Below are positions 9,466 to 19,115 of a stretch of DNA of 64,000 bases, piece by piece. Position numbers and translations under genes: made by a program. The notes under the pieces are model-generated. The model was not told the origin of the DNA, did no database searches, and saw only the letters and a program-made list of their open reading frames with translations. This DNA comes from Paenibacillus psychroresistens. GTDB taxonomy: Bacteria; Bacillota; Bacilli; Paenibacillales; NBRC-103111. Position 1 is the stretch's first letter, and the number at the start of each line of letters is the position of its first letter. Where the stretch lies: positions 1,650,001 to 1,714,000 of the forward strand of contig NZ_CP034235.1 in NCBI RefSeq assembly GCF_009728935.1, in the 5' to 3' direction.

Positions 9466-12400
9466 TTAATTATTTTTTTGCTGCAAGAACAAAGCAATCA
9501 TTTTGGCTGCTTCTTCACGTGTTGCGTTATCCTTTGGAGCAAAGAATACATTGGATTGATTCGATTTTGTTTTACCATTGATAATTCCTGCCTGCTGCAA
9601 TGCTTTTGAAGCTTCAATTGCATATTCAGGAATTAGTGCTTGGTCTGCAAATTGTGTAGATGGTATCGTTGCTGGCAATGTATAAGCCATTAATTTACTT
9701 AAACGAACGATCATAACAGCCATTTGCTCCCGCGTGATTTTTGCTTTTGGATCGAAAGTATCCGTTGCTGTTCCGCTTGTAACGCCGCTTTCAGTAGCCC
9801 AACCAACTGCTTGAGCATAATAAGCGTCAGATGGAACGTCATTGAACTTAACAGTCTTGAACTTCGTTAAATCTGCTTCTGCAAGGCGAGCCAGAATTAA
9901 CACGAAATCAGCTCTTGTTATATCATTTTTAGGAGCGAACTTATTAGATTCGATTCCTAGAATAATATTTCTTGCGGCAAGGAAAGTAATGTTGTCTTTT
10001 GCAAAGCTTGTTGACGTATCGGTAAATGCTACCATTTTATAGCCAATCGCATATTGGGAAAAGTGACTCACTGCAAAGCTCAAAGTACCTGTTGTCTTAT
10101 CAAATACACAATTGGGTACCAATACAATATCGCCGTTGTCAGCAATGTAGTAAATAATAATCGCGTTTGAGTCTTCATTAGCGGTTGGCACATAAGGAAC
10201 ATTAATGCTTACAATACCGCCAGCGAAATTTGAAACCTGCTTCCCATCTGCGGTTACCGTGAAATCAAATATCGGATGATCGCTTATGGCATCAGTGATA
10301 GCTTTTTGGGAAGCAGCAGGCAGGTCCTTAGTAATTTCAGCTGAGCTCTTTTTAGCAATTGATATAGATATGTCACCATTAGAAGCGGCTGATGAGATAG
10401 TGGAGATCGATTTCTTGTCAAAAGATATTTGCCCTATTCCGGCAGCTATGGAAACCGAATCCGTATCACTTCCTGCTATTTTATCAAATGATGCAGCTGA
10501 TAGTGTAACAACAGCCTCTTTGGCACTTTTATCAACCGTAACATTGATTTCAAAAACTTTTTCCTTTTGGCTTGCATTCGCTGAGCTTAATGTTAACAAG
10601 GCCTCATCGACTTGTGAATTGGAAACTGCCGCTTTAGCTATACCGTTACTATCAGTTACAGCTGTTACATTTGTCGATGCTATTACCGTATCACCATTGT
10701 TTGATTGATCTGGCTTAGCTGTAGCCGCAGGTGTCGGACTTGGAGTAGCAGTTGGACTTGGTGTTGGAGTCGGTGTAGGACTTGCAGTTGGACCTGAACT
10801 TGGGTTTGGATTAGATGGGCTAGGTGAGTTAACAGCGACTGTAGCTTCTGCGATACCATAACCATCTGCACTTATAGCCGATATGATTGCTGTACCCGCA
10901 GATACTGGAGACACTTGACCACTTGAATTAACCGTAGCTACCGCTGAATTGGAAGATAACCAAGTAACTGTTGTTGATGTATCACCACTTGTAGGAATAA
11001 CAGTTGCTGTCAATATCTTTGCAGAACCTCCTGTCGTGAAGGTAAGACTGCTTTGATCCAAAGCCACCTTGGCAACGTTCATTTGCATGACTGAAACGGT
11101 ACCGCCCACTTCATTGGCTACTAGAATCAACGGTAATCCGGTTGGACTGCTCGTTGCAGGTATTAAATCAATGCCTTCAGGTCCATTAAAGTTTTCTATA
11201 TCTTTTTCAAAGGTTCGCGGGTTTAGATAGCTGGCAAAGGTCGGATGCGTTGGATCTGTCACATCATAAGCCATCAAGCCTCCTGTACGCTCCAAACCGA
11301 TAAAGGCAAGCAGTCTGCTTCCGATTTTACCGACTTTGATATCTTCCGGCTCTGGCCCTTTTTTCGAACTGCGGCTATCTAATGCTGCTTTATCATTGCT
11401 TGAGTTGAAGTTTGCAGGCACACGTTGTGAAGTAATCATTTCAAAATCGTTGCCGCTGTCGAATACTTGAGCCATTGTACTGGCGTTCCACACGGAGAAT
11501 GAACGACCTCCGAATAAATAGATGCTGTCATGTCCCATATCACTGGTGACTTCTACACTATCGTATGTGGTGCCTTTATTGCTTAAGAAATTAGCTGCTG
11601 ATGATGTAGGATCTAAACTGCCTTTCATATCTCCTATTTTGCTGCCGGTATTGCGGGTAGTGCCCCATTCAGTAACATCGCCTTCGTTCCCAGAGAACAA
11701 GTAATTTACTCCGTCTACGGTATAAGAAGCTATTCCATCTGGCATATACATGCCTTTAAAAGGGACATTTTCGAGTTTAATTTGGTTGTCTGCTTTCAGC
11801 AAATCAAGTGAATTATTGGGAAGGCTGAGGTCCTTCAGACCTAAACCTTTGACAGAAGTCACTACTTTGCCGGCAATGTTCACTTCAGCAATAGCATTGT
11901 TCTCCTGCAAAGAAACATAAGCAATTGTGTTGTCATCCGACAATGTAATATATTCGGGTTCAAAATCGTGCACAGCATCTGCTTTTGATCCTGATCCTGT
12001 AATTAGTCCTTTGGGAGCAGTAGAAGCACCCCGAATGTGTACGTTATCTGCAATGACATCCTGATTATCGAACTTCACATGCGATATAGTACTATTCATT
12101 GTATCCACAATGGTTACACTGCCATCTGGATCAGTTCCATTGCGGGGCTCACCTTCATCAGCGGTCAAGATGTATCTGCCGTCTGCTGTTGATTTGATCA
12201 TATCTGGCTGTACGCCGGCTTCGTAGGAGCTCATTAATTTACCGTCATAATCCAATACGAGAATTTTCCCAGGCTTTGTCGGATCCAACTCCTGAATAGA
12301 GACAGACACACGGTTAGTCGTTGTATTCACATCAACACTGGTTAAATCTCCATATAGAAAACCACTTGTTTCGGATAATGTTTTTACGTCAAGCGCTTTT

Positions 12401-15400
12401 TCTTTAGTAAGTTCCAGTTTTTGAGTTTGTGCATTTTTAGTCATACTGACAATTTCTAATGTAGGAGGGTTTGTAGAGCCATTTACCAAATAGAACTTAT
12501 TGTTTTCTTTGTTGAATTTAACAATTTCCGCTACCCCGCCATTTCCATTGGAAGTGCCAACAGAATAGTATGTTAACTGCGTGATACTTAGGGTATCTAT
12601 AGCTGGAGATTTGACAGTGATTTTGGCTTCAGCAGAACCATAACCATCTGCGCTTATAGCTGTTATGATCGCTGTGCCCGCAGCTACTGGGGTAACTTGA
12701 CCACTTGAATTAACTGTGGCTACCTCAGGATTGGAAGAGGACCAGGTTGCTGTCGCTGCACCTTGACCTACAGGAGTTACGGTTGCAGTCAACGTCTTTG
12801 CTGCGCTTCCTGTTGTGAAGGTAAGATTGCTTTGATTCAAAGATACCTTAGTAACATTCATTTGCATGACAGCAACAGTACCGCCAACCTCGTTGGCTAC
12901 TAGAATCAAAGGCAATCCGGTTGGACTCATTGTAGCTGGAATGAAATCGATGCCTTCAGGTCCATTGGATGCCTCAACAGTACCTGAATAAGTTCGGTTG
13001 TTTAGATAGTTGGCGAAGACAGGTTGTCCAGGGTTGGTCACATCATAAGTCATTATACCGCCCATACGCTCTAAACCGATAAAAGCAAACAGTTTATTGC
13101 CGACTTTACCGACTTTGATATCTTCCGGCTCTGGCCCTTTTTTTGGACTGCGATCATCCATTAGGATCTTACTATTACTAGTGTTGAAATGTAGAGGTAC
13201 ACGCTGTGAAGTTATCGTTTCAAAATCATTGCCGCTGTCAAATACTTGACTCATTGTGCTGGCATTCCACACGGAGAATGAACGTCCTCCATATAAATAA
13301 ATGTCATCATGTCCCATATCACTGGCGACTTCTACACTATCGTAAGTGGTTCCATTTTTGCTTAAGAATTTGGCTGCATCTGAATTAGAATTGAGACTGA
13401 GTCTCATCGCGCCTATTGTGCTGCCGTTTTTACGATTGGAGGACCAATCTGTGACATCCCCTTCATTCCCTGTAAAGAGGTAAGTCACACCGCTTACGGT
13501 ATAAGAAGCGATTCCGTCAGGCATATACATACCTTTAAATGGGACATTCTCCAGTTTAATTTGCGAGTCATTCAGCAAATCAAGCGAATTGTTCGGAGAG
13601 TTTAGATTCTTCAAACCCAGACCTTTTACAGAAGTAACCGTTTTACCGGCTATGTTTATTGTCGCAATAGCATTGTTCTCCTGTAAGGAAACATAAGCCA
13701 ATGTATTGTCATCCGACAATGTAATATATTCCGGCTCAAAATCACGAATAGCATCCGCTTTTATTCCGGATCCAGTGATTACGCCTGTTCCAGGAGTAGA
13801 TTCACCCCGAATGTGTACATCATCCGCAATGACGTCAGGGTTATCGAATTTAACATGTGATATAGCATCATTCGTTGTATCTACAATGGTTATACTGCCT
13901 TCCGGATCAATTACGGCATCTCGAGGCTCAGCCTCATCAGCAGTCAAGATATATCTTCCGTCTGTTGTCGTTTTGATCATGTCAGGCTGTACGCCAGCTT
14001 CATAGGATTTCAATAAATTCCCATCATAATCGAGCACCAAAATCTTGCCTGATTTTGTTGGATCCTTTTCTTGAACAGAGATAGATACACGATCAGTCGT
14101 TGTATTGACGTCAACACTGGTTAAATCTCCATAAACAAAGCCATTTGTTTCGGATAATACTTTTACATTTAATTCTTTTTCTTTGGTAAGCGTCAATTCT
14201 TGAGTTTGGACGTTTTTAGTCATACTCACAATTTCTAATCTTGGCGGGTTAGTAGAGCCGTTTACCAAGTAAAACTTATTATTTTCTTTGTTGAACTTAA
14301 CGATTTCTGCTACCCCGCCATCCTTATTGGAAGAGCCAACAGAATAACTTGCAAGCTGCGTGATATTGACAGAATCAGCGATTCCGGGAACGTTAGTTAC
14401 TGATAAGGGGAATACTTTAGTTTCCCATGATTTTGTTGGAGTAGTACTATCGTATACGGTAACAGTTACACTTCTAGCTCCTTCGGTTCCAGTATTTGGA
14501 GTACCATATATCAAACCGGTAACCGTATTTATGGAAAGCCCAATTGGAAGGTTTGTAGCAGAAAACTCGTAGGGTGATTTTCCACCAATTACCGGCACTT
14601 GATTAAAATAAGGTGAACCAACATTAGCATTCGATAATTGAGCAGCTGTAATAGAAACAACGCTAAACCATGGACCATCGGCTCCACTGCGGGGTTTTAC
14701 TTGACTAAATAATGTAGGCGAAGCAGTATCGTAGTTAACCTGTTTAAAATCGTTTTTATTGTTGTCTGTATCAATAAAACTATTTCGGCGAAGTGACTTC
14801 TTCTTTGATGTTGAAGCATCATCTCCTAAAGGAGGCTCTCCCTCGTAACCATCAATAGCTTTATCTCCAGTTCCTATCATATCTACATATCCGGCCAGTT
14901 TTGTTGGACTGAAAGGGTTTTTCTCAGTGAGAGTGTCTTGATTGCTCATTAAGATTACTTTTAGACCTTTATTATTAATGTAGCGATTCCAAATAGGCAT
15001 ATCTCCAACTGAAGAAAGATCAAGCTTAGTTGTTGTTAGAGCAGGGCCTGTTTTTTTGGCCTTTATTAAAAAAGAAGAATGAGCTGCAATCTCGCCAGTC
15101 AGATTCAGTTTATCCCAATTCCCAGTCGTACCGAGGGTTGTATTTGCACCATTATCTGCATATTGCAAGGACCAGGTGCTTAAATCAATATCACTATTTG
15201 TTGGGTTGTACAATTCAATAAATCCATTGGAAACTACAATGCCATTATCGTCTACCAAACCCCCGCCATAAACCTGATTAATAATAATATGTGGAACGGT
15301 AACATCATAGACATTGTTGGAATTGTAAGGCGTTCCTGCTAATGGACCTGCAGCAAAAACAGGTACAGCTGAAAATAATAGACTGCCTAACAATTCACCA

Positions 15401-15447
15401 ACCAACAATAATGACAACAACTTCTTTTTACTAAATATCAACTTCAC
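9466..15447 (-). CDS. Giant SLH-anchored surface protein with duplicated propeller-like domains
   Basis: The product is 1993 residues. A Sec signal peptide (about 1-33, ending VFAAG) is followed by a lamin-tail-like domain (about 52-200), a putative Ig domain (about 260-350), two homologous roughly 500-residue 'choice-of-anchor I' beta-propeller-like domains (about 358-860 and 951-1459), each followed by a BIG2 Ig-like domain, a Pro/Thr/Ser linker (about 1541-1580), an uncharacterised region and three SLH repeats (about 1806-1993) that bind the pyruvylated secondary cell-wall polymer. The family includes phytase/phosphoesterase-like propellers, but activity here is unproven. The start is GTG 15447 or TTG 15441; the GGAG at 15451-15454 is three bases from the GTG and nine from the TTG. 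Confidence 0.92.
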   Translation of the reverse strand: MKLIFSKKKLLSLLLVGELLGSLLFSAVPVFAAGPLAGTPYNSNNVYDVTVPHIIINQVYGGGLVDDNGIVVSNGFIELYNPTNSDIDLSTWSLQYADNGANTTLGTTGNWDKLNLTGEIAAHSSFLIKAKKTGPALTTTKLDLSSVGDMPIWNRYINNKGLKVILMSNQDTLTEKNPFSPTKLAGYVDMIGTGDKAIDGYEGEPPLGDDASTSKKKSLRRNSFIDTDNNKNDFKQVNYDTASPTLFSQVKPRSGADGPWFSVVSITAAQLSNANVGSPYFNQVPVIGGKSPYEFSATNLPIGLSINTVTGLIYGTPNTGTEGARSVTVTVYDSTTPTKSWETKVFPLSVTNVPGIADSVNITQLASYSVGSSNKDGGVAEIVKFNKENNKFYLVNGSTNPPRLEIVSMTKNVQTQELTLTKEKELNVKVLSETNGFVYGDLTSVDVNTTTDRVSISVQEKDPTKSGKILVLDYDGNLLKSYEAGVQPDMIKTTTDGRYILTADEAEPRDAVIDPEGSITIVDTTNDAISHVKFDNPDVIADDVHIRGESTPGTGVITGSGIKADAIRDFEPEYITLSDDNTLAYVSLQENNAIATINIAGKTVTSVKGLGLKNLNSPNNSLDLLNDSQIKLENVPFKGMYMPDGIASYTVSGVTYLFTGNEGDVTDWSSNRKNGSTIGAMRLSLNSNSDAAKFLSKNGTTYDSVEVASDMGHDDIYLYGGRSFSVWNASTMSQVFDSGNDFETITSQRVPLHFNTSNSKILMDDRSPKKGPEPEDIKVGKVGNKLFAFIGLERMGGIMTYDVTNPGQPVFANYLNNRTYSGTVEASNGPEGIDFIPATMSPTGLPLILVANEVGGTVAVMQMNVTKVSLNQSNLTFTTGSAAKTLTATVTPVGQGAATATWSSSNPEVATVNSSGQVTPVAAGTAIITAISADGYGSAEAKITVKSPAIDTLSITQLTYYSVGTSNGNGGVAEIVKFNKENNKFYLVNGSTNPPTLEIVSMTKNAQTQKLELTKEKALDVKTLSETSGFLYGDLTSVDVNTTTNRVSVSIQELDPTKPGKILVLDYDGKLMSSYEAGVQPDMIKSTADGRYILTADEGEPRNGTDPDGSVTIVDTMNSTISHVKFDNQDVIADNVHIRGASTAPKGLITGSGSKADAVHDFEPEYITLSDDNTIAYVSLQENNAIAEVNIAGKVVTSVKGLGLKDLSLPNNSLDLLKADNQIKLENVPFKGMYMPDGIASYTVDGVNYLFSGNEGDVTEWGTTRNTGSKIGDMKGSLDPTSSAANFLSNKGTTYDSVEVTSDMGHDSIYLFGGRSFSVWNASTMAQVFDSGNDFEMITSQRVPANFNSSNDKAALDSRSSKKGPEPEDIKVGKIGSRLLAFIGLERTGGLMAYDVTDPTHPTFASYLNPRTFEKDIENFNGPEGIDLIPATSSPTGLPLILVANEVGGTVSVMQMNVAKVALDQSSLTFTTGGSAKILTATVIPTSGDTSTTVTWLSSNSAVATVNSSGQVSPVSAGTAIISAISADGYGIAEATVAVNSPSPSNPNPSSGPTASPTPTPTPSPTATPSPTPAATAKPDQSNNGDTVIASTNVTAVTDSNGIAKAAVSNSQVDEALLTLSSANASQKEKVFEINVTVDKSAKEAVVTLSAASFDKIAGSDTDSVSIAAGIGQISFDKKSISTISSAASNGDISISIAKKSSAEITKDLPAASQKAITDAISDHPIFDFTVTADGKQVSNFAGGIVSINVPYVPTANEDSNAIIIYYIADNGDIVLVPNCVFDKTTGTLSFAVSHFSQYAIGYKMVAFTDTSTSFAKDNITFLAARNIILGIESNKFAPKNDITRADFVLILARLAEADLTKFKTVKFNDVPSDAYYAQAVGWATESGVTSGTATDTFDPKAKITREQMAVMIVRLSKLMAYTLPATIPSTQFADQALIPEYAIEASKALQQAGIINGKTKSNQSNVFFAPKDNATREEAAKMIALFLQQKNN
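10840..14370 (-). repeat. Internal duplication inside the SLH protein gene
   Basis: Two consecutive segments of about 1.77 kb (roughly 14370-12600 and 12595-10840) encode the same order of a propeller-like domain and BIG2 domain. Long identical protein stretches remain (for example KFYLVNGSTNPP, DMIKTT/DMIKST, KGMYMPDGIASYTV, KKGPEPEDIKVGK). DNA identity is high but not complete, indicating an old tandem duplication. Confidence 0.9.
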
Positions 15448-15523
15448 TCACTCCTTATTATGTACGGACTAATTTAAATTCTATAGTATTTTTGTTTAGC
15501 GACTATTAAATATAAATGTAGAA

Positions 15524-15558
15524 ATTGTAAATTAAATCCAATAAAACGCATTTACAAT
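15524..15558. promoter_or_regulatory. Perfect inverted repeat upstream of the SLH gene
   Basis: ATTGTAAAT at 15524-15532 and ATTTACAAT at 15550-15558 are perfect 9-bp complements 17 bp apart, about 80-110 bp upstream of the SLH gene start. This could be an operator; the surroundings are very AT-rich, so chance is possible. Confidence 0.35.
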
Positions 15559-15664
15559 ATTTTCATTCCACGAAAACACTCCTATAAACATTGGCATGTA
15601 TTATTGATTTATAAGCATTAAGGTTTGTACATGCCAGTGATAAACTAAAAGGGGGAATTCAACA

Positions 15665-16027
15665 TTGAATAAGATAGCTAATAGAACCATCTTAATAATG
15701 TTCGTTTTTGCTTTTCTTCTACAAGGCTGCAGTAATCCTCATGAATCAAAAGTCATTCAAAGCTTCGGTAATGAGCAAGCAAAATCGCTGATAGCTAACC
15801 ATAACGACCTCTCAGAGGATGCCATTCGAATAAGTGAAATCAAAGAAATCGAAAAAAACCACTGGTTTGTTTTGTATCAACAAAAATCCGAAAATGGCTT
15901 ATCCTGGGAACCAAGCATTGACTCTAATTTTGGCATGGATATCAAAAATACAGCTGGCGATTATTTAACTAGCAATAATGGCTATGGGATGCCCGCACTT
16001 TTTGCGAGCTTAGAAGGAGCCAATTAA
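15665..16027 (+). CDS. Putative lipoprotein
   Basis: The product is 120 residues. A TTG start follows AGGGGG with about nine bases spacing. A lysine/arginine N-terminus, hydrophobic stretch and lipobox LLQGC (Cys about 21) mark a lipoprotein. The mature part is about 100 residues, including EIKEIEKNHWFVLYQQK and NGLSWEP. The family is not recognised. The gene ends by overlapping the stop of the convergent acyltransferase gene by four bases. Confidence 0.75.
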   Translation: MNKIANRTILIMFVFAFLLQGCSNPHESKVIQSFGNEQAKSLIANHNDLSEDAIRISEIKEIEKNHWFVLYQQKSENGLSWEPSIDSNFGMDIKNTAGDYLTSNNGYGMPALFASLEGAN

Positions 16028-16920
16028 TCCTGCTCCCAACGATCATGCAGATTAAACCAATAAAACCATTGCTCGGGATGGGATAGAATTGTTTGTTCCA
16101 TGGAATGGTTCAGCAATAAGGCTGCTTCCGAACGTTGTGAACGTGAGAATAGTTCATGCAAGTAAATTGGTTCTTCAAACACTAAATGATGACTAAACCC
16201 TTTTGTTCTAAATCCGCTGAACGGAATGACGGGAGTCATCTGATCCAGCGCCAAAGCAGCGGCCCCTTGAGGGCCGCGTGTTCGTTTTCCGAATAATTCA
16301 GTTAGCGGGAATTGCCTGCGCCAAAAATCCCCTAAGATAAAGATAACGCCATTCTGCTCCAAATGATTTCTCAACGTTCTGATCATCTGCAATGGGGAGG
16401 TTTCATCATAATCCAAGCCAAGACAGCCCATTTGTTCATATTGCGAATAAATGGGCTTTAGCTCTGGGCTGCCTGAAGTACCCACAGTTAAACAATTATA
16501 ATGGTTAGAAAGATACCAGTAATAATAAAAAAAATTGCCTACATGCGGAGCATAAATGATAGCACCTTTCCCCTGGCTAAGTGCTTCCTGTAAAAAATGC
16601 TCTCCCGCTGTATGAAGCTTACCCGCTTGTCCTCTTGGCAAACGCCAAAAACCAAATATGACCTCGAATAAAGTGACCGCTAGATTACGGTAGTAGGCGC
16701 GTAATAGCCTGCGAATCTGCCGCCTAGTCAATCGGACAAGCAAATCATCCATATTAATCCTAATTCTGTTTCTTAACTCAGTTCCAGAAATTAAATAAAT
16801 CAGGTTCCCCAGTGCATAGAATATCGCATATAATAACCAATCAGGCAGTAGATGAAGAAGATTGGCGAGCTGGCGAAATCGTTTTGTTTGTCGGGTAAGC
16901 TTACCAATCCATTCGTACAA
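16024..16920 (-). CDS. Lysophospholipid acyltransferase (LpxL/HtrB-like)
   Basis: The product is 298 residues with a TTG start ten bases after GGAGG. The N-terminus is a membrane-proximal basic/hydrophobic helix. The segment YAPHVGNFFYYYWYL (about 117-131) is the LPLAT motif I region, here with HVGNFF; later blocks (VIFILGDFWRRQFP, LFGKRTRGPQGAAALAL, TPVIPFSGFR) match the lipid A-type acyltransferase fold. It probably acylates a lyso-lipid at the membrane. It lies 39 bp downstream of a GNAT acyltransferase gene on the same strand, a pairing that mirrors OlsB/OlsA ornithine-lipid synthesis. The acceptor is not determined. Confidence 0.85.
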   Translation of the reverse strand: MYEWIGKLTRQTKRFRQLANLLHLLPDWLLYAIFYALGNLIYLISGTELRNRIRINMDDLLVRLTRRQIRRLLRAYYRNLAVTLFEVIFGFWRLPRGQAGKLHTAGEHFLQEALSQGKGAIIYAPHVGNFFYYYWYLSNHYNCLTVGTSGSPELKPIYSQYEQMGCLGLDYDETSPLQMIRTLRNHLEQNGVIFILGDFWRRQFPLTELFGKRTRGPQGAAALALDQMTPVIPFSGFRTKGFSHHLVFEEPIYLHELFSRSQRSEAALLLNHSMEQTILSHPEQWFYWFNLHDRWEQD

Positions 16921-16959
16921 GCAACTTACACCTCCAGATGAACTTTTAACAATTATCCG

Positions 16960-17745
16960 TTATTTTTTATCGATAAAATGCTTGCGGTATCTGCGTGTGA
17001 TCTGATCCTTATGCAGCACAATAAAAAAATCAACCGTTTCAAAAACAGCATCGTATGCAGGATCTCCGCCAATTTGAGCACCTAACCATTGGTATCCTTT
17101 CATTAGAGGCGGCAGCTTGCGGAAGATTTCTTTTTCACGCTCAGAAACATCTATATAACATAAGCTGCTGATACGATGTGAAGGTAAAGGCTGGATGCCG
17201 TAGCGTTCTGTAATCACATGTTTATATTTAAGTAAACTATATATTTCATTCAATTCGGTCTCATTCTTAATATGAACGCTTGCACAACCAATTAAATATT
17301 CATATCCACGTTCAGCGATATAGATTGCAATTCCCTCCCAGAGCAGTTGGATTGCTCTGCCACCCCGATAAGGTTCCGCAATGCAGCTCCGCCCCAATTC
17401 CAATGTTTTATGAGTATGTTCACTGAATGTAGTAAGATCGAATTCCGTTTGCGAATAGAAGCCAATATGCTTAGAAACACGCTCTCCAGGCAGCAAACGA
17501 TAGGTACCAACAACCACTCCATTATCTTCATCAACAACGATCAGGTGATCACAAAAAGCATCATAGCTGTCCGTTTCCAAACCTGTAGAGTTAATCAAGC
17601 GCAGATTTTTCTCTTCTTCCACAAATACTCGATAACGTAATTGATAAGCTTGCTCCAATTCAGTAATAGTCTCAGCTAATTTAACAGATAGATTCGAATT
17701 CACACGCACCATGGTTTGAGCTCCTGCTTGCGCCAATGCTGACAT
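16960..17745 (-). CDS. GNAT-fold N-acyltransferase, OlsB/N-acyl-amino-acid synthase-like
   Basis: The product is 261 residues. ATG 17745 is chosen because GAGGTG precedes it; a GTG three codons upstream is closer to the site. Motifs include LRYRVFVEEE (acyl-carrier binding start typical of autoinducer synthase/OlsB folds), VVGTYRLLPGE, ELGRSCIAEPYRGGRAIQLLW and YEYLIGCASV. OlsB-type enzymes transfer a 3-hydroxyacyl chain from acyl-ACP to the alpha-amino group of ornithine or another amino acid. The downstream LPLAT gene would add the second chain. The exact amino acid is unknown; ordinary acetyltransferase activity is less likely given the length. Confidence 0.8.
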   Translation of the reverse strand: MSALAQAGAQTMVRVNSNLSVKLAETITELEQAYQLRYRVFVEEEKNLRLINSTGLETDSYDAFCDHLIVVDEDNGVVVGTYRLLPGERVSKHIGFYSQTEFDLTTFSEHTHKTLELGRSCIAEPYRGGRAIQLLWEGIAIYIAERGYEYLIGCASVHIKNETELNEIYSLLKYKHVITERYGIQPLPSHRISSLCYIDVSEREKEIFRKLPPLMKGYQWLGAQIGGDPAYDAVFETVDFFIVLHKDQITRRYRKHFIDKK

Positions 17746-17933
17746 ATTCTTCACACCTCTCGTTTTTTGCTAAGCATACCAAGCAATTATTAAGCCGATG
17801 TTCTCATTTTGTAAAAAAATTATGTTATAAAAGGATGCCTATTCCTTTACTCAAACTAAAAATTAACTTTACGCTCCGATAATCATTGTGGTTTAAAGTA
17901 GAAGGATCATATCCTACAGACGGAGGGATTTGC

Positions 17934-19115
17934 ATGAAGAAGGATATACGAATTCTATTGTTGTACGCAAGCTATGGAAATGGTCATCTTCAAGTATCCT
18001 CATCCTTACAGGAAAGTTTTAAGCAATATGGAGTTTCCCGCGTTAGCATGATTGATTTGTTTGCAGAAGCCTATCCCCAATTCAACGAATTAACCAAATT
18101 CCTCTATAGAAAAAGCTTTACACTATTCCCTCATATATACGGTTGGTTGTATTATGGCACGAAAAAAATGCAGCACGACAGCTTAATTTCTCAATGGTTC
18201 CATAGCTTTGGCTTGCAAAAGCTGGAAGAGATTATGGCTATTGAGAAACCGGATTTAATTATAAGTACTTTCCCTATGCTTGCGATCGCGGAGTTTAAAA
18301 AAAGAACGGGCAGCAAGCTCCCGCTCTATATGGTGTTAACGGATTATGAGCTGCATAATCGTTGGATCCATCAGGAAATCAATAAGTTCTATGTGGCATC
18401 AAAGGAACTGAAAAACCAAATTGTACATTCAGGTATTCCCCAAAATCGGGTAAAGGTAAGTGGCATTCCAGTTAAAACAGCATTTATAAATCCTTCAGTA
18501 GAAGATTCCCTTCATGAAATATATGGCTTTTCTCGTTCACCTGAGAAAGAAACGATTCTAATTATGGCAGGTGCTTATGGAAGTCTAATGCAGGTGAAAA
18601 ATATTTGTAATCAGCTTGCAGCTAATGAAGGCTTGCAGCTTATTATTGTATGCGGCAGCAATAATTCTTTATTAAAAGACATGGAAAAAGCTTTCATGAA
18701 TCATCCAAGAGTACTCCTATTTGGCTATTACGAACGGATTTATGAGTTAATGTCTCTAGCTTCGCTTGTGATAACTAAGCCTGGCGGCATTACTGTCTCT
18801 GAGGCTATTTCCTTATGCAAGCCTATGTTGTTGTTTCGCCCCGTTCCTGGTCAAGAACGTGAGAATGCTAAGTACTTGTCAGAAAAAGGCGCTGCACTAA
18901 TCTCCTTAAATCCAATTGAACTAATCGAGCAAATCAAAATGCTGCTTAGAAATCCTAGCAAGCTCACAGGTATGCGATCCAATCTTCAGCTGCTAAGAAA
19001 ACAAAATGCATCGGAAACGATTGTCATTGATATATTAGATGATTTAGATGCCAGACAGCTTTTGCAGCCTGAAATTAGGGAGGAAAGACGATGGACACAG
19101 GAAGTCATTTATTAA
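17934..19115 (+). CDS. Glycosyltransferase, MGDG synthase/UgtP-like
   Basis: The product is 393 residues. The start is ATG 17934 with GGAGG seven bases before; an in-frame upstream start is unsupported. The N-terminus has ILLLYASYGNGH, the glycine loop of the GT28/MGDG-synthase N-domain, then DLFAEAYP. The C-domain has ILIMAGAYGSL, VLLFGYYERIYELMSLASLVITKPGGITVSEA and PVPGQERENAKYL, the UDP-sugar site. UgtP-type enzymes glucosylate diacylglycerol for glycolipids and lipoteichoic acid anchors. It is divergent from the acyltransferase pair, hinting at a lipid-modification neighbourhood. It overlaps the next gene by 25 bp. Confidence 0.85.
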   Translation: MKKDIRILLLYASYGNGHLQVSSSLQESFKQYGVSRVSMIDLFAEAYPQFNELTKFLYRKSFTLFPHIYGWLYYGTKKMQHDSLISQWFHSFGLQKLEEIMAIEKPDLIISTFPMLAIAEFKKRTGSKLPLYMVLTDYELHNRWIHQEINKFYVASKELKNQIVHSGIPQNRVKVSGIPVKTAFINPSVEDSLHEIYGFSRSPEKETILIMAGAYGSLMQVKNICNQLAANEGLQLIIVCGSNNSLLKDMEKAFMNHPRVLLFGYYERIYELMSLASLVITKPGGITVSEAISLCKPMLLFRPVPGQERENAKYLSEKGAALISLNPIELIEQIKMLLRNPSKLTGMRSNLQLLRKQNASETIVIDILDDLDARQLLQPEIREERRWTQEVIY

